A stretch of 54,340 bases of DNA from an uncultured Oscillospiraceae bacterium (GTDB taxonomy: Bacteria > Bacillota > Clostridia > Oscillospirales > Oscillospiraceae), in NCBI GenBank assembly GCA_934567355.1, contig CAKTJC010000019.1:1-54340 (forward strand), written 5' to 3'. The translations under genes were made by a program, and so were the position numbers. Of the stretch, positions 15,583 to 24,294 are shown piece by piece (positions within the stretch are counted from its first letter, which is position 1; every line of letters starts with the position of its first letter). The notes under the pieces are model-generated. The model was not told the DNA's origin. It saw only the letters and a list, made by a program, of their open reading frames with translations, and did no database searches.

Positions 15583-16293
15583 TCATTTCCGGTTCCGCAG
15601 GCGCTTGTCGCACTTTACGGACAGCCAGGTGCCGATGCTCTGGAAAATCTGAACCAGCACCACCAGGCCGATGACGGCGATCCACATGACGAGGAACTTG
15701 AAATTGTAATAGCCGTAGTTAATGGCGATCTGACCCAGGCCGCCGCCGCCGATGATACCGGCCATGGCGCCGTAGCCCAGGATGGTAGCAACCGTGATGG
15801 TGCAGCCGGAGATCAGGCTGGGCAGCGCCTCGGGGAGCATGACCTTGGTGACGATCTGCCAAGGGCTTGCGCCCATGCTCTGCGCCGCCTCCACCACGCC
15901 CTGGTCGACTTCGCGGAGGCTTCCTTCCACCATCCGCGCCACCAGAGGAAAGGCGGCGATGACCATGGGAGGGATCGTGGCGATGGTGCCCACCTTGGTG
16001 CCCACGATGATCTTGGACAGGGGCAGGCAGATGATCATGAGGATCAGGAAGGGGACGCTGCGCAGCAGGTTGATGATCACGTTCATCACGCTCATCACGG
16101 GCTTGGGCAGGGGCTTGACGCCGCCCTTTTCACCGGTGACCAGCAGCACACCCAGGGGCAGGCCGATGACATAGGCGAATACCACCTCCAGCGCCAGGGA
16201 GTACAGCGTCTCCCAGATGGCGAAGCCATACTCACTGTAGATGATCTGCATCTGGTTGGCGACCTTTACCGGGTCGGAAAACAAATCGAACAT
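15583..16293 (-). CDS. metI: Methionine ABC transporter permease
   Basis: The 236-residue protein has five or six membrane segments and the permease EAA loop EAAQSMGASPWQIVTKVMLPEA (about 140-165), where the ATPase docks. It matches the MetI family in length and order. Its start overlaps the metN stop as TAATG, so the two are translated together. It forms the membrane channel of the MetNIQ importer. Confidence 0.93.
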   Translation of the reverse strand: MFDLFSDPVKVANQMQIIYSEYGFAIWETLYSLALEVVFAYVIGLPLGVLLVTGEKGGVKPLPKPVMSVMNVIINLLRSVPFLILMIICLPLSKIIVGTKVGTIATIPPMVIAAFPLVARMVEGSLREVDQGVVEAAQSMGASPWQIVTKVMLPEALPSLISGCTITVATILGYGAMAGIIGGGGLGQIAINYGYYNFKFLVMWIAVIGLVVLVQIFQSIGTWLSVKCDKRLRNRK

Positions 16294-17297
16294 TACTGAA
16301 TCACCTCCGCAGTCACGCCGTCAAAATGGTTGAGGTATTCCAGAACCTCCTGCTTTTTCTGCTCATCCTCCGGCAGGCTCACCAGCATGGTGCCGAAGGC
16401 CTTGCCGTCCACATTCCGGGTGGCGGCGCCCAGGATGCTGAGCTTGATGCCCTTCTCCAATGCCACCTCCGCAATGATGGGCTCTTCGGAGGTGTTGCCG
16501 TTGAAGGCGATACGCGCCACCGGCCCGTCCCAGGTGGACAGGGGCAGGGCGGGCACCTCCGGGGACACCAGACGCCGCCCGGCGGCGGACTGGGGGTTGG
16601 AGAACACCCGCTCCACTTCGCCGATCTCCGCCACCACGCCGCTGTCCAGAATGGCGACCCGGTTGCAGATCTGCTCGATGACGGACATCTGGTGGGTGAT
16701 GAGAATGACGGTGATGCCCCGCTCCCGGCTGATGGTCTGCAGCAGGTTCAGGATGGAATTGGTGGTCTGAGGATCCAGGGCGGAGGTCGCTTCGTCGCAC
16801 AGCAGCACCTCCGGGTCAGAGGCCAGGGCGCGGGCGATGGCGATGCGCTGCTTCTGTCCGCCGGACAGCTGCACCGGGTAGGCGCCCGCCTTATCCGGCA
16901 GGCCGACGGTCTCCAGCAGCTCCTTTGCCCGCTGCTTCGCCTTGGCGCGGGGCACGCCCTCCAGCTCCAGGGGGAAGCAGATATTGTCCAGGGCGGTGCG
17001 CTGCTCCAGCAGATTGAAGCTCTGGAAGATCATGGAGATCTTCCGCCGCACCTGGCGCAGCTTCTTGGTGGGCATGGTCATCAGGTCTTCGCCGTGGAAG
17101 AGCACCTGCCCCTCGTCCGGCCGCTCCAGCAGATTGATGCAGCGCACCAGGGTGCTCTTGCCCGCGCCGGACAGGCCGATGATGCCGAAGATCTCCCCCG
17201 GCTGCACCGCCAGCGACACCTGCTGCAGGGCTGCCACCTGATCCGTGCCGGAGCCAAAGGTCTTGGAGAGCCCGCGCAGCTCTACGATGGGTTCCAT
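16293..17297 (-). CDS. metN: Methionine ABC transporter ATPase
   Basis: The 334-residue ATPase carries Walker A GLSGAGKST, signature LSGGQKQR, Walker B VLLCDEATSALD and the switch His in ILITHQ. The C-terminal 80-90 residues are the NIL domain, which binds methionine in MetN and inhibits transport when methionine is plentiful. The start at 17297 follows CAGGAGGGATTTT; the longer upstream reading runs through the T-box and is not coding. First gene of metNIQ. Confidence 0.94.
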   Translation of the reverse strand: MEPIVELRGLSKTFGSGTDQVAALQQVSLAVQPGEIFGIIGLSGAGKSTLVRCINLLERPDEGQVLFHGEDLMTMPTKKLRQVRRKISMIFQSFNLLEQRTALDNICFPLELEGVPRAKAKQRAKELLETVGLPDKAGAYPVQLSGGQKQRIAIARALASDPEVLLCDEATSALDPQTTNSILNLLQTISRERGITVILITHQMSVIEQICNRVAILDSGVVAEIGEVERVFSNPQSAAGRRLVSPEVPALPLSTWDGPVARIAFNGNTSEEPIIAEVALEKGIKLSILGAATRNVDGKAFGTMLVSLPEDEQKKQEVLEYLNHFDGVTAEVIQ

Positions 17298-17314
17298 AAA
17301 ATCCCTCCTGCAAA

Positions 17315-17595
17315 TAAAAAATCCGTCCTTATGCCTGACGCACAAGGACGGATGAAAATCCGCGTTACCACCTTGTTTCGCAGCCCCCTCACGGAAAGCT
17401 GCCTCAGGGAGTACCAGCATACTCCTGCGCTTTAACGGGCGCACCCGTCATGAGCTAACGATCACCCATGCGGCTCCGGGACCATGTTCGGCGCGTCTAT
17501 CCGTACCCCTTTCCACCACCCGGGGCTCTCTGCACGGCATCGGCGGGCTTACTCTTCCCTTCATTGCCTTGTCAAAACCGATCTCAAAATCGATG
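17315..17595 (-). ncRNA. T-box leader of metNIQ (methionine type)
   Basis: On the minus strand the invariant antiterminator block AAGGTGGTAACGCGG lies at 17360-17375. The terminator ATCCGTCCTT/AAGGACGGAT plus six Ts follows at 17315-17354. Upstream are a distal-loop-like GAGAGCC with GGGTGGTGGA and a specifier region reading GAACATGG, putting an AUG (Met) codon at 17483-17485. Uncharged tRNA-Met would switch metNIQ on. Confidence 0.92.
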
Positions 17596-17600
17596 GTGCT

Positions 17601-17629
17601 ATACTAGCGCACATCTGTCCGTTTGTCAA
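17601..17629 (-). promoter_or_regulatory. Promoter of the metNIQ operon
   Basis: TTGACA (17624-17629) and TAGTAT (17601-17606) are 17 bp apart, just upstream of the T-box. Confidence 0.65.
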
Positions 17630-17777
17630 GTATTTTTCTGAAATTTTTACCAACTTGTTGAGTAGGTAGAAAATAGCCAAATACAGGAGACATTTTTTGG
17701 TGATTGCGCATTGAAGGCGACAGCTTTTTCGCATCCGCGGATGCAAATATGGGTTGAAAAAAAGGAACAAATCGGGT

Positions 17778-18497
17778 ATGATGGAGCAAATCGGAAAGAA
17801 GGGTGTGTTTGGTTTGGGTCATCAGGTCCTCCATCCCCGGGATACGAAGGTTCAGGGGATCTTATTTGATATGGACGGCGTCATTCTGGACTCCGAAAAG
17901 CTCTACGCCCGGTTCTGGGCAGAGGGGTGCAAATTTTACGGCTACCCCATGACCTATCAGCAGGCGCTGGGGATGCGCAGTCTCAGTGCTCCGGCGGGGC
18001 AGGCCTACCTAAGCAGTCTTTTCGGCCCCGCGATCGTATATGAGCAGGTACGCGCCAAGCGGATCGAGCTGATGGATGCCTACATCGCCGAAAACGGCAT
18101 CGAGGCCAAGCCCGGCGTGTATGCCCTGCTGGATTATTTGCAGGAAAAGGGCATCCCCTACGCCATCACCACCGCTTCCCCCACCGACCGGATCCAGGAT
18201 CATCTGGGGCAGCTGAATCTCTACCACCGCTTTCCCCTGATCTGCTCCGCCCGCCAGGTGGCGCACGGGAAGCCGGAGCCGGACATCTATCTGTTCGGCG
18301 CGAAGACCATCGGCGTGGATCCCGCCCACTGCCTGGCACTGGAGGACAGCTACACCGGCCTCCTGGCCGCCTACCGCGCCGGCTGCATGGCCTCCATCGT
18401 CCCCGATCTGGACGAGCCGGGCGAAAATATCCTGAGCATTGCCTACGCACGGTTCGATTCGCTTAGCGATGTGATCGACCTGCTGAAAGCCCAATAA
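17778..18497 (+). CDS. HAD-superfamily phosphatase, beta-phosphoglucomutase-like
   Basis: The 239-residue enzyme has all four HAD motifs: DMDGVILDSE with the nucleophile Asp, the TTAS block, GKPEPD with Lys, and ALEDS with acidic metal ligands. A helical cap lies between motifs I and II, as in beta-phosphoglucomutase and small-sugar phosphatases. The substrate cannot be told. The start is uncertain: ATGATG at 17778 has AAAGGA 11 bases upstream, whereas a TTG at 17754 would add eight residues. It is a single-gene unit. Confidence 0.8.
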   Translation: MMEQIGKKGVFGLGHQVLHPRDTKVQGILFDMDGVILDSEKLYARFWAEGCKFYGYPMTYQQALGMRSLSAPAGQAYLSSLFGPAIVYEQVRAKRIELMDAYIAENGIEAKPGVYALLDYLQEKGIPYAITTASPTDRIQDHLGQLNLYHRFPLICSARQVAHGKPEPDIYLFGAKTIGVDPAHCLALEDSYTGLLAAYRAGCMASIVPDLDEPGENILSIAYARFDSLSDVIDLLKAQ

Positions 18498-18520
18498 GCC
18501 GTACATCCGGGAAGAATTCC

Positions 18521-18546
18521 GCCCGTACCGATTTCGGTACGGGCTT
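18521..18546 (+). terminator. Hairpin after the HAD gene
   Basis: A 10-bp perfect stem GCCCGTACCG/CGGTACGGGC is followed by TTCAG. It lacks a good T-run and is directly joined to the repeat end TTCAGACTGTCAAA. Confidence 0.55.
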
Positions 18547-18645
18547 CAGACTGTCAAAGAGCCTCCACTTTCAGGAAGTGAAAGCGGGGGTTCTTTTGCA
18601 ATTTAGGCAGTAATAAGCAAATATCAGCGAGAAAATGTAGTTTTT

Positions 18646-19052
18646 TCAACTCCATTGAGCCAGCTTTTTCAGATTCGTGGCAGCAAATTTAAGCCTGATC
18701 CATCTGCCAACTGCGGCCATGCCTCGGTGGTGTATATAACGCATTGCGTGTTCCTCTTCCATATCCGCAAAGACCCGCTCTATGGTTTCTTTCCGCTGTG
18801 CATAGTTTTTCTTACCATAGTTGGTCTTTCGGACACCTTCCACAGTATCCAGGTATGCGCTTCATAGGCAAACTGCCGCTCATGCTCTCCTTTTGCAAAC
18901 ATTCCGCAGACTGGAGTTGTGGTTAAACCAGATCTGAAGCAGATACATCTGCGGCATTTTTTCAATTCCCATGGGATGACGACCTCACTTTCTTCTGGGA
19001 TCTCCGGAAATTCCTCCCGCTTGGTTTTCTTTCTGCGGAAAGCTGTATTCAA
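18646..19052 (-). pseudogene. Broken IS1182-type transposase (C-terminal part)
   Basis: Two overlapping frames together give the end of an IS1182/DDE_Tnp_1_6-type transposase. The upstream frame (18,780-19,052) carries the Cys-containing region. The downstream frame (from about 18,865 to 18,646) reads RKETIERVFADM, HAMRY and RLKFAATNLKKLA, the family's conserved tail. A frameshift at about 18,860-18,870 is needed: the other frame reads AYLDTVEGVRKT in place of AHTWILWKVSER. The N-terminal half, with most of the DDE core, is gone. AAATCAGAGGTTCC at 19,107-19,120 may be its outer end. Confidence 0.75.
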
Positions 19053-19310
19053 TGTCTGTAAAGGTATCTTACTTCATTTCAGGCACCACTTTTGTTTGAT
19101 AATACAATTAAATCAGAGGTTCCCCCAATTTTCCTGGAAACGTGCTGTCTGCGGCAGGTAGCGAAAACAGAATGCACAATACAGCTTGACGAAAATTGTT
19201 GAATACAACAATTTTGTAGAAAAAATTTGAAAAGAGGTGGACGCAAAATACTAAAATATGGTAGAAAGAGATAAATAATTTCTCATAAGGAAGAAAAGAG
19301 GTATCTTGAA

Positions 19311-20567
19311 ATGAAACGCTGGCGTGTAATTCTTATGGTCGCGATGGTCGCACTACTTCTGACCGGCTGCTGCCTTTCCCACGAGTGGGCAGACGCAACC
19401 TGTGAAGAGCCCAAGACCTGCACAAAGTGCGGCAAAACCGAAGGGGATGCTCTGGGGCACACCTGGGTAGATGCCGACTGCGTAAATCCAAAGACCTGTT
19501 CCGTCTGTAAAAAGACGGAGGGTGAAGCGCTGGGGCATAAATGGGTAGACGCCGACTGTACAAAGCCCAAGACCTGTTCCGTCTGCGGTGAAACCGAAGG
19601 CGAAGCACTGGGGCATAAATGGGTGGATGCCGACTGCACAAAGCCCAAGACCTGTTCCGTCTGTGGTGAAACCGAAGGCGAGGCACTGGGACATAAATGG
19701 GTCGATGCCGACTGCACGAAGCCCAAGACCTGTTCCGTCTGCGGTGCAACCGAAGGGGCGGCACTGGGGCATAAATGGGCGGACGCCGACTGCGTAAGTC
19801 CGAAGACCTGCTCCGCCTGCGGTGCAACCGAAGGGGCGGCGCTGGGGCATAAATGGGTCGATGCCGACTGCACAAAGCCCAAGACCTGTTCCGTCTGCGG
19901 TGAAACCGAAGGCGAAGCACTGGGGCATAAATGGAAGGCTGCGACATGTACTGCCCCCCAAACATGCTCCGTTTGCAACGAAATCACAGGAAGCGCGCTC
20001 GGACACCAGGTGGAGACGAAGGTTCGCTTCGACTTCACAAATTCCCTTGCAATCGGCGAGGAGGTATGCAGCAGGTGCGCCAAGGTAATCAATTCCCACA
20101 GCGCAGCTCTGGCGACGCTGACGGAAGACTCCGTATTTATTCCCTCCGCAGAAGAATTCTATCAGCGGCTCCAGTACATTGCTCAGCTTGAGGGCTTTGA
20201 GGGTGAAATTAAACTTACTGCGGATCGCGACGGCGATGTGGTCTGCTACTTTAGTCTGAACAGAAATTGGATCGCCACCTTGAATTTTAAGGACATCCGC
20301 TCCGATTGGATTTCCTACGACAGTAAAGATACACAGTTTATGATCCATTCCCTTTTCCTGTACAGTGCAAACAATTTTGATGATTTCTTCGTGCCATGGG
20401 CCTGTACCATACTTGCCTGCGATCCAACTCAGGAAGTGGACGATTCCCTAATTGACCTCATATATGAAATGACTAATTTCTCCCCTGTAAAAAACGGCAT
20501 CCAATACCAGTTTACCGATTTGAGTGAAGAAGCGGAAGCCTTCCTCGTTGAAATCTTCGTCAAATAA
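19311..20567 (+). CDS. Lipoprotein with eight 26-residue CxxC repeats
   Basis: The 418-residue protein has a signal peptide with lipobox LLLTGC (lipidation predicted at Cys20). Eight tandem repeats of 26 residues follow (24-231), consensus HKWVDADCTKPKTCSVCG then ETEGEALG. Each has three Cys, one in DADC and two in CSVC, suggesting repeated metal knuckles or disulfides. About 187 residues of unrecognised, acidic globular sequence come next. Similar repeats occur in surface proteins of gut Clostridia, but I know no function. Repeats 3, 4 and 7 are identical at protein level, so copy number may vary between strains. The start follows AAGAGG. Confidence 0.8.
   Translation: MKRWRVILMVAMVALLLTGCCLSHEWADATCEEPKTCTKCGKTEGDALGHTWVDADCVNPKTCSVCKKTEGEALGHKWVDADCTKPKTCSVCGETEGEALGHKWVDADCTKPKTCSVCGETEGEALGHKWVDADCTKPKTCSVCGATEGAALGHKWADADCVSPKTCSACGATEGAALGHKWVDADCTKPKTCSVCGETEGEALGHKWKAATCTAPQTCSVCNEITGSALGHQVETKVRFDFTNSLAIGEEVCSRCAKVINSHSAALATLTEDSVFIPSAEEFYQRLQYIAQLEGFEGEIKLTADRDGDVVCYFSLNRNWIATLNFKDIRSDWISYDSKDTQFMIHSLFLYSANNFDDFFVPWACTILACDPTQEVDDSLIDLIYEMTNFSPVKNGIQYQFTDLSEEAEAFLVEIFVK
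19380..20003 (+). repeat. Eight tandem 78-bp coding repeats
   Basis: The repeats stay in frame and encode the CxxC units of the lipoprotein. Middle copies differ by only a few bases, which points to recent expansion or gene conversion and makes slippage likely. Confidence 0.9.
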
Positions 20568-20577
20568 CCGTTTTACT

Positions 20578-20725
20578 AAAAAGGACTGTTGCGAAATAGA
20601 AATTTGTGAAAATGCACTTTTCTAAAAGTTAGAAATAGCGGTAGAAATCGCGAAACACTCGTGATTTCTACCGCTAAATTATTAGAATGGTTTTCTAAAA
20701 AATCTATTTTACAGCAGCTCCTTTT
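20578..20725. mobile_element. Miniature inverted-repeat element (148 bp)
   Basis: The ends read AAAAAGGACTGTTGCGAAA and (other strand) AAAAGGAGCTGCTGTAAAA, imperfect inverted repeats. A strong central hairpin AGCGGTAGAAATC/GATTTCTACCGCT lies at 20637-20675. It carries no gene. It lies between the repeat lipoprotein and the DUF3810 gene; the hairpin may end transcription. Confidence 0.55.
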
Positions 20726-20875
20726 GAATGCTTCACTTCGTGGGCATCAAAAATGCCGAAACTCCTTTATAGAAAATTAAAAAATACTTAGAGACAATCC
20801 CATGAAAATGTGTTATACTATCCTATATTCGTATACCCATTTGTACGGTTACAAATTCACAAGGAGGATTCCCCT

Positions 20876-22075
20876 TTGAAAAATCTGCGCGGATATTTCA
20901 CTGCGGCGATTTTTGCTGCGATTACCTATGCGCTGTCCCGGTACGGGCAGAAATTTTCGGCGCTGGTGGATATGGTTTACCCTTACGTCATCCGCACGCT
21001 GGAGCAGACGATGGCGCAGTGGAGCAGCCAGGTGGATTTCCTGGTGTGGCAGCTGCTGGCGGTGGCGCTGCTGGCGGTGGTCGTGGCGGCGCTGGTGGTG
21101 GTCATCATCACCAAAAAGAGCGTTTTCCAGTGGTTCGGCTGGGTGCTGGCGGCGGCAAGCTTCATTTTTATGCTCCATACCCTGGTCTACGGCATGAATT
21201 ACTATGCCGGTGATCTGGCCGACGACATCCGCATGGATGTATCCGGCTGCACCCTGGATGAGATCGTAGAGGCCACGGAGTACTATCAGAGCCAGGCCAA
21301 CACCATGGCCAATCAGCTGTCGCGGGACGCTTCCGGCAATTTGGCCTCTGCGGATTTCGATACCCTGGCCGCCCGGGCGGACAGCGGCTTCCGCTACCTG
21401 ACCTATAACCGCTATTTCCCCGTCTTCGCCGGCTCCACCCTGCCGGTCAAGAAGCTGGGCTGGGCAAATATGTACAGCTCCATGGGCATCACCGGCTTTA
21501 CCTTCCCCCTGACCGGCGAGGCGGCGGTGAACCCCCAGATCCCCGCCTCCGTGCTGCCCTTCACGATGTGCCACGAGATGGCGCACCGCATGTGCATCGC
21601 CAACGAGCGGGACGCCAATTTTGCCGCGTTCCTGTCCTGCTCCTTCAATCCCAACATGCAGTATCAGTATTCCGGCTATTTCATGGCCTACCGCTATTGC
21701 TACACCGCCCTGGTCAGTGTGGGAAAATCCACCTCCATCGACCCCAGCCTGGTGATGCAGGCGGCCAGCGCCGCCAGCCGGATCGACGCCAACGTGAACG
21801 CCAACCTGCGCCACGACATGGAGCAGTATGACGCTTTCTTTGCAAACCACCGCGACCCTGTGGCCACCAACCTGGCCGACACCATCAACGATGCCTACCT
21901 CAAGGCCAGCGGCGAGGTTTCCGGCCTGGCCTCCTACGGCCAGGTGTGCGACCTGCTGGTCAACTGGCACATCCAGGAGGTCGTCCTGCCCGCCATCACC
22001 GTGGTGGAAAACCAGTTTGACCCCTACGACGAGACCCAGGTAGACCTGTCCGGCATCGTCAACGCGAGGGGATAA
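20876..22075 (+). CDS. DUF3810-type membrane protein with an HEMAH metalloprotease motif
   Basis: The 399-residue protein has three N-terminal membrane segments (about 6-20, 55-80 and 88-110), then a large domain with CHEMAHRMCIANERDANF. This is an HExxH zinc motif with a Glu about 10 residues further on, as in gluzincins. It matches the DUF3810 family, whose substrate is unknown. The start is the TTG at 20876, which has AAGGAGG eight bases upstream; a reading from 20810 lacks a ribosome site. It is 2 bp upstream of rsmG, so they are co-transcribed. Confidence 0.8.
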   Translation: MKNLRGYFTAAIFAAITYALSRYGQKFSALVDMVYPYVIRTLEQTMAQWSSQVDFLVWQLLAVALLAVVVAALVVVIITKKSVFQWFGWVLAAASFIFMLHTLVYGMNYYAGDLADDIRMDVSGCTLDEIVEATEYYQSQANTMANQLSRDASGNLASADFDTLAARADSGFRYLTYNRYFPVFAGSTLPVKKLGWANMYSSMGITGFTFPLTGEAAVNPQIPASVLPFTMCHEMAHRMCIANERDANFAAFLSCSFNPNMQYQYSGYFMAYRYCYTALVSVGKSTSIDPSLVMQAASAASRIDANVNANLRHDMEQYDAFFANHRDPVATNLADTINDAYLKASGEVSGLASYGQVCDLLVNWHIQEVVLPAITVVENQFDPYDETQVDLSGIVNARG

Positions 22076-22077
22076 CC

Positions 22078-22779
22078 ATGAAGGAAATGATGGATGCCCT
22101 GTCCGCCGGGCTGCCGGCGCTGGGGCTGACCCTGACCCCGGCGCAGCAGGAGACGCTGTGCGCCTTTGGCGAGGCCGTCATCCGGCAGAATGAGGTGATG
22201 AACCTCACCGCCATCACCGACCCCGCCCAGGTGGCAAAGCTCCACCTGCTGGACAGCCTGACCGTGCTCACCGCAGGCGACCTTGCGGGCAAGCGCCTGA
22301 TCGATGTGGGCTGCGGCGCAGGCTTCCCCGGCGTCCCCTTGGCCATCGGCTGCCCCGACCTGAAGGTAACGCTGCTGGACAGCCTGGGCAAGCGGGTGCA
22401 CTGGCTGGAGGAGATTTTGCCCACCCTGGGCATCCGCGCCGCGTGCGTCACCGCCCGGGCGGAAGAGGCGGTGCAGACCCACCGGGAGCAATACGACGTC
22501 GCCACCAGCCGCGCCGTGGCACGGCTGAATATCCTGCTGGAGCTCACCGCCCCCTATGTGAAGGTGGGCGGCCGGGTCATTGCCATGAAGGGCTCCGCCG
22601 CCCGGCAGGAGCTGGAGGAGAGCCGGAACGCCATCCGCCGCCTGGGTCTGAAGCTGGAGCAGCTGAAGGACTTCGAATTTGACGGTGCCGTCCATACCCT
22701 CATCCTCCTGCAAAAAATCGCCCCCACCCCGGCGCAGTACCCCAGAAGATACGCAAAGATCAAACAGTCGCCGCTGTAA
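22078..22779 (+). CDS. rsmG: 16S rRNA (guanine-N7) methyltransferase
   Basis: The 233-residue enzyme methylates N7 of G527 in 16S rRNA using S-adenosylmethionine. It has the N-terminal NEVMNLTAITDP block, the SAM motif IDVGCGAGFPGVPLAI (about 79-94), and AVARLNILLELTAPYVK. Length is normal. It is two bases after the DUF3810 gene; it is often found with gidA/mnmG elsewhere, which is not here. The ATG at 22078 overlaps a purine-rich GAGGGG site. Confidence 0.94.
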   Translation: MKEMMDALSAGLPALGLTLTPAQQETLCAFGEAVIRQNEVMNLTAITDPAQVAKLHLLDSLTVLTAGDLAGKRLIDVGCGAGFPGVPLAIGCPDLKVTLLDSLGKRVHWLEEILPTLGIRAACVTARAEEAVQTHREQYDVATSRAVARLNILLELTAPYVKVGGRVIAMKGSAARQELEESRNAIRRLGLKLEQLKDFEFDGAVHTLILLQKIAPTPAQYPRRYAKIKQSPL

Positions 22780-22800
22780 ACAATTGCCCCCAATACCGCA

Positions 22801-22836
22801 AAAGAGCCGAACCCCTTTCCCGGGATTCGGCTCTTG
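22801..22836. terminator. Bidirectional terminator between rsmG and asd
   Basis: The stem AAGAGCCGAA/TTCGGCTCTT lies between two convergent genes, with A-rich sequence on the left serving as the T-run for asd. Confidence 0.7.
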
Positions 22837-22841
22837 AATGT

Positions 22842-23843
22842 TTACTTCACCAGCAGCTCCGCGATCTGGATGGCGTTGGTGGCGGCGCCCTTGCGGACCT
22901 GGTCGCCGCAGCACCACAGGCACAGGCCGTTGTCGTCCGTCAGGTCGGGGCGGATGCGGCCGACGAAGACGATGTCCTGGTCGCTGGTGTCCAGAGGCAT
23001 GGGGTACTGCTTGTTTTTCAGGTCGTCCACCAGGCGGCAGCCGGGTGCTTTGGCGATGGCTTCTCTCGCCTGCTCCACGGAGACGGGCTTGTCGAAGTGC
23101 AGGCTCACGGAGATGGAGTGGCTGCGCACCACGGGGACGCGGACGCAGGTGCAGCTGACCTTCAGTTCCGGCAGGTGCATGATCTTGCGGCCCTCGTTCT
23201 GCATCTTCATTTCCTCGCTGGTGTAGCCCTCGAACTGCTCGCCGCCGATCTGGGGGATAAGGTTGTAGGCGATCTGGTGGGAGAAGACCTTCGGCTCATA
23301 TTTTTCGCCCTTAGCCAGCGCCTCCACCTCGTTCATCAGCTCGATGGGGCCGCCCGCGCCGGCACCGGACACCGCCTGATAGGTAGAGGCGGTCATGGTG
23401 CGGATGGGGCTGATGGCGTTGAGCGCGTTCACGGCGGTGACGGTGATGATGGTGGAGCAGTTGGGGTTGGAAATGATGCCCCGGTGATTTTTCACATCCT
23501 CCGGGTTGATCTCCGGCACCACCAGGGGCACGTCGGGATTGAGCCGGAAGGCGGAGGAATTATCCACAAACACCGCCCCGGACTGCACGATGGCAGGCGC
23601 AAACTGCTTGGCAATGTCGTTCTCCGCCGCACCCAGCACAATGTCCACCCCGGCGAAAGCGTCGTCCTTCGCCTCCTGAATGGTCACGTCCTCGCCCCGG
23701 AATTTCAGGGTCTTGCCCGCCGACCGGGCAGACGCCAGCGGCACCAGCTTCCCCACGGGGAAGTTCCGCTCCGCCAGGATCTTGATCATCTCCTGCCCCA
23801 CAGCGCCCGTAGCGCCCAGAACAGCAACGGTATATTGTTTCAT
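22842..23843 (-). CDS. asd: Aspartate-semialdehyde dehydrogenase
   Basis: The 333-residue enzyme reduces aspartyl phosphate to aspartate semialdehyde with NADPH, the second step towards lysine, methionine and threonine. It shows the nucleotide-binding VLGATGAVGQEM, the catalytic SNPNCSTI with Cys129, and the GAGAGG and RVPVVRSHSISV blocks. Length is typical. The start follows TTTTAGGAGGGAAAAAT. It shares direction with lysC and hom, but the gaps of about 450 and 430 bp are filled with repeats, so each gene may have its own promoter. Confidence 0.95.
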   Translation of the reverse strand: MKQYTVAVLGATGAVGQEMIKILAERNFPVGKLVPLASARSAGKTLKFRGEDVTIQEAKDDAFAGVDIVLGAAENDIAKQFAPAIVQSGAVFVDNSSAFRLNPDVPLVVPEINPEDVKNHRGIISNPNCSTIITVTAVNALNAISPIRTMTASTYQAVSGAGAGGPIELMNEVEALAKGEKYEPKVFSHQIAYNLIPQIGGEQFEGYTSEEMKMQNEGRKIMHLPELKVSCTCVRVPVVRSHSISVSLHFDKPVSVEQAREAIAKAPGCRLVDDLKNKQYPMPLDTSDQDIVFVGRIRPDLTDDNGLCLWCCGDQVRKGAATNAIQIAELLVK

Positions 23844-23910
23844 ATTTTTCCCTCCTAAAAGTTGATGGATATGTTGATCATTTCCCCATCCTGCCCCTTC
23901 TGGGAGCAAG

Positions 23911-23973
23911 AACCTCGGCTTCCCCTCTGGGGAAGCTGTCAAAAATCTCCGATTTTTGACTGAAGGGGTGTCC
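23911..23973 (+). repeat. Structured repeat, arm type AAAAATC
   Basis: GCTTCCCC-TCT-GGGGAAGC, then GTCAAAAATC-TCC-GATTTTTGAC, then TGAAGGGGTGTCC. It shares its flanks with the copies at 27,386 and 30,186 but has a different, fully paired hairpin. Confidence 0.7.
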
Positions 23974-23990
23974 CGGTTGAATGGAACTGG

Positions 23991-24285
23991 CCCCCAAGCT
24001 CTCCTGAAAGGTTTAGCAGCTGTAGCCGCTTGCGGCGTACAGATGCTTAATGCAAAGCTGAGCTGGCAGCCCGAAGGGCTGACTGAGGGGTTTTGGCTTT
24101 TCGGAACGAAAAGCCTCGCCGAAGGCGTCGTTCGTTGCAGCAGGCTGATTCAGCAGGGACGGCTGTAAAGACCAAATCGTAAGCCTTTACGAATTCGCCC
24201 AGGCTTCCCAAAATGCAATTCTGCCTACTGCGGGCTGACCCCTCCGGCGCACTGCGTGCGCCACCTCCCCTTTCAGGGGAGGTTT
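23991..24285. repeat. Long palindromic-ended repeat, copy 1 (about 295 bp)
   Basis: It runs from CCCCCAAGCTCTCCTGAAAG to the hairpin CCTCCCCTTTCAGGGGAGG; CTCTCCTGAAAGG and CCTTTCAGGGGAG form inverted ends. The first 170 bp are almost identical to copy 2 at 25,711-26,010, and the last 100 bp are similar. It contains internal hairpins (AGCCC-GAA-GGGCT, GCTTTTC-GGAAC-GAAAAGC, GGCGCAC-TGC-GTGCGCC). No gene is visible in this 450-bp gap between asd and lysC. Confidence 0.75.
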
Positions 24286-24294
24286 ACGTCATTT

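Noticed and set aside
19380..20003. Regular 78-bp repeats considered as a CRISPR array
   Set aside because: The repeats are contiguous, in frame and protein-coding, with no spacers and no cas genes.
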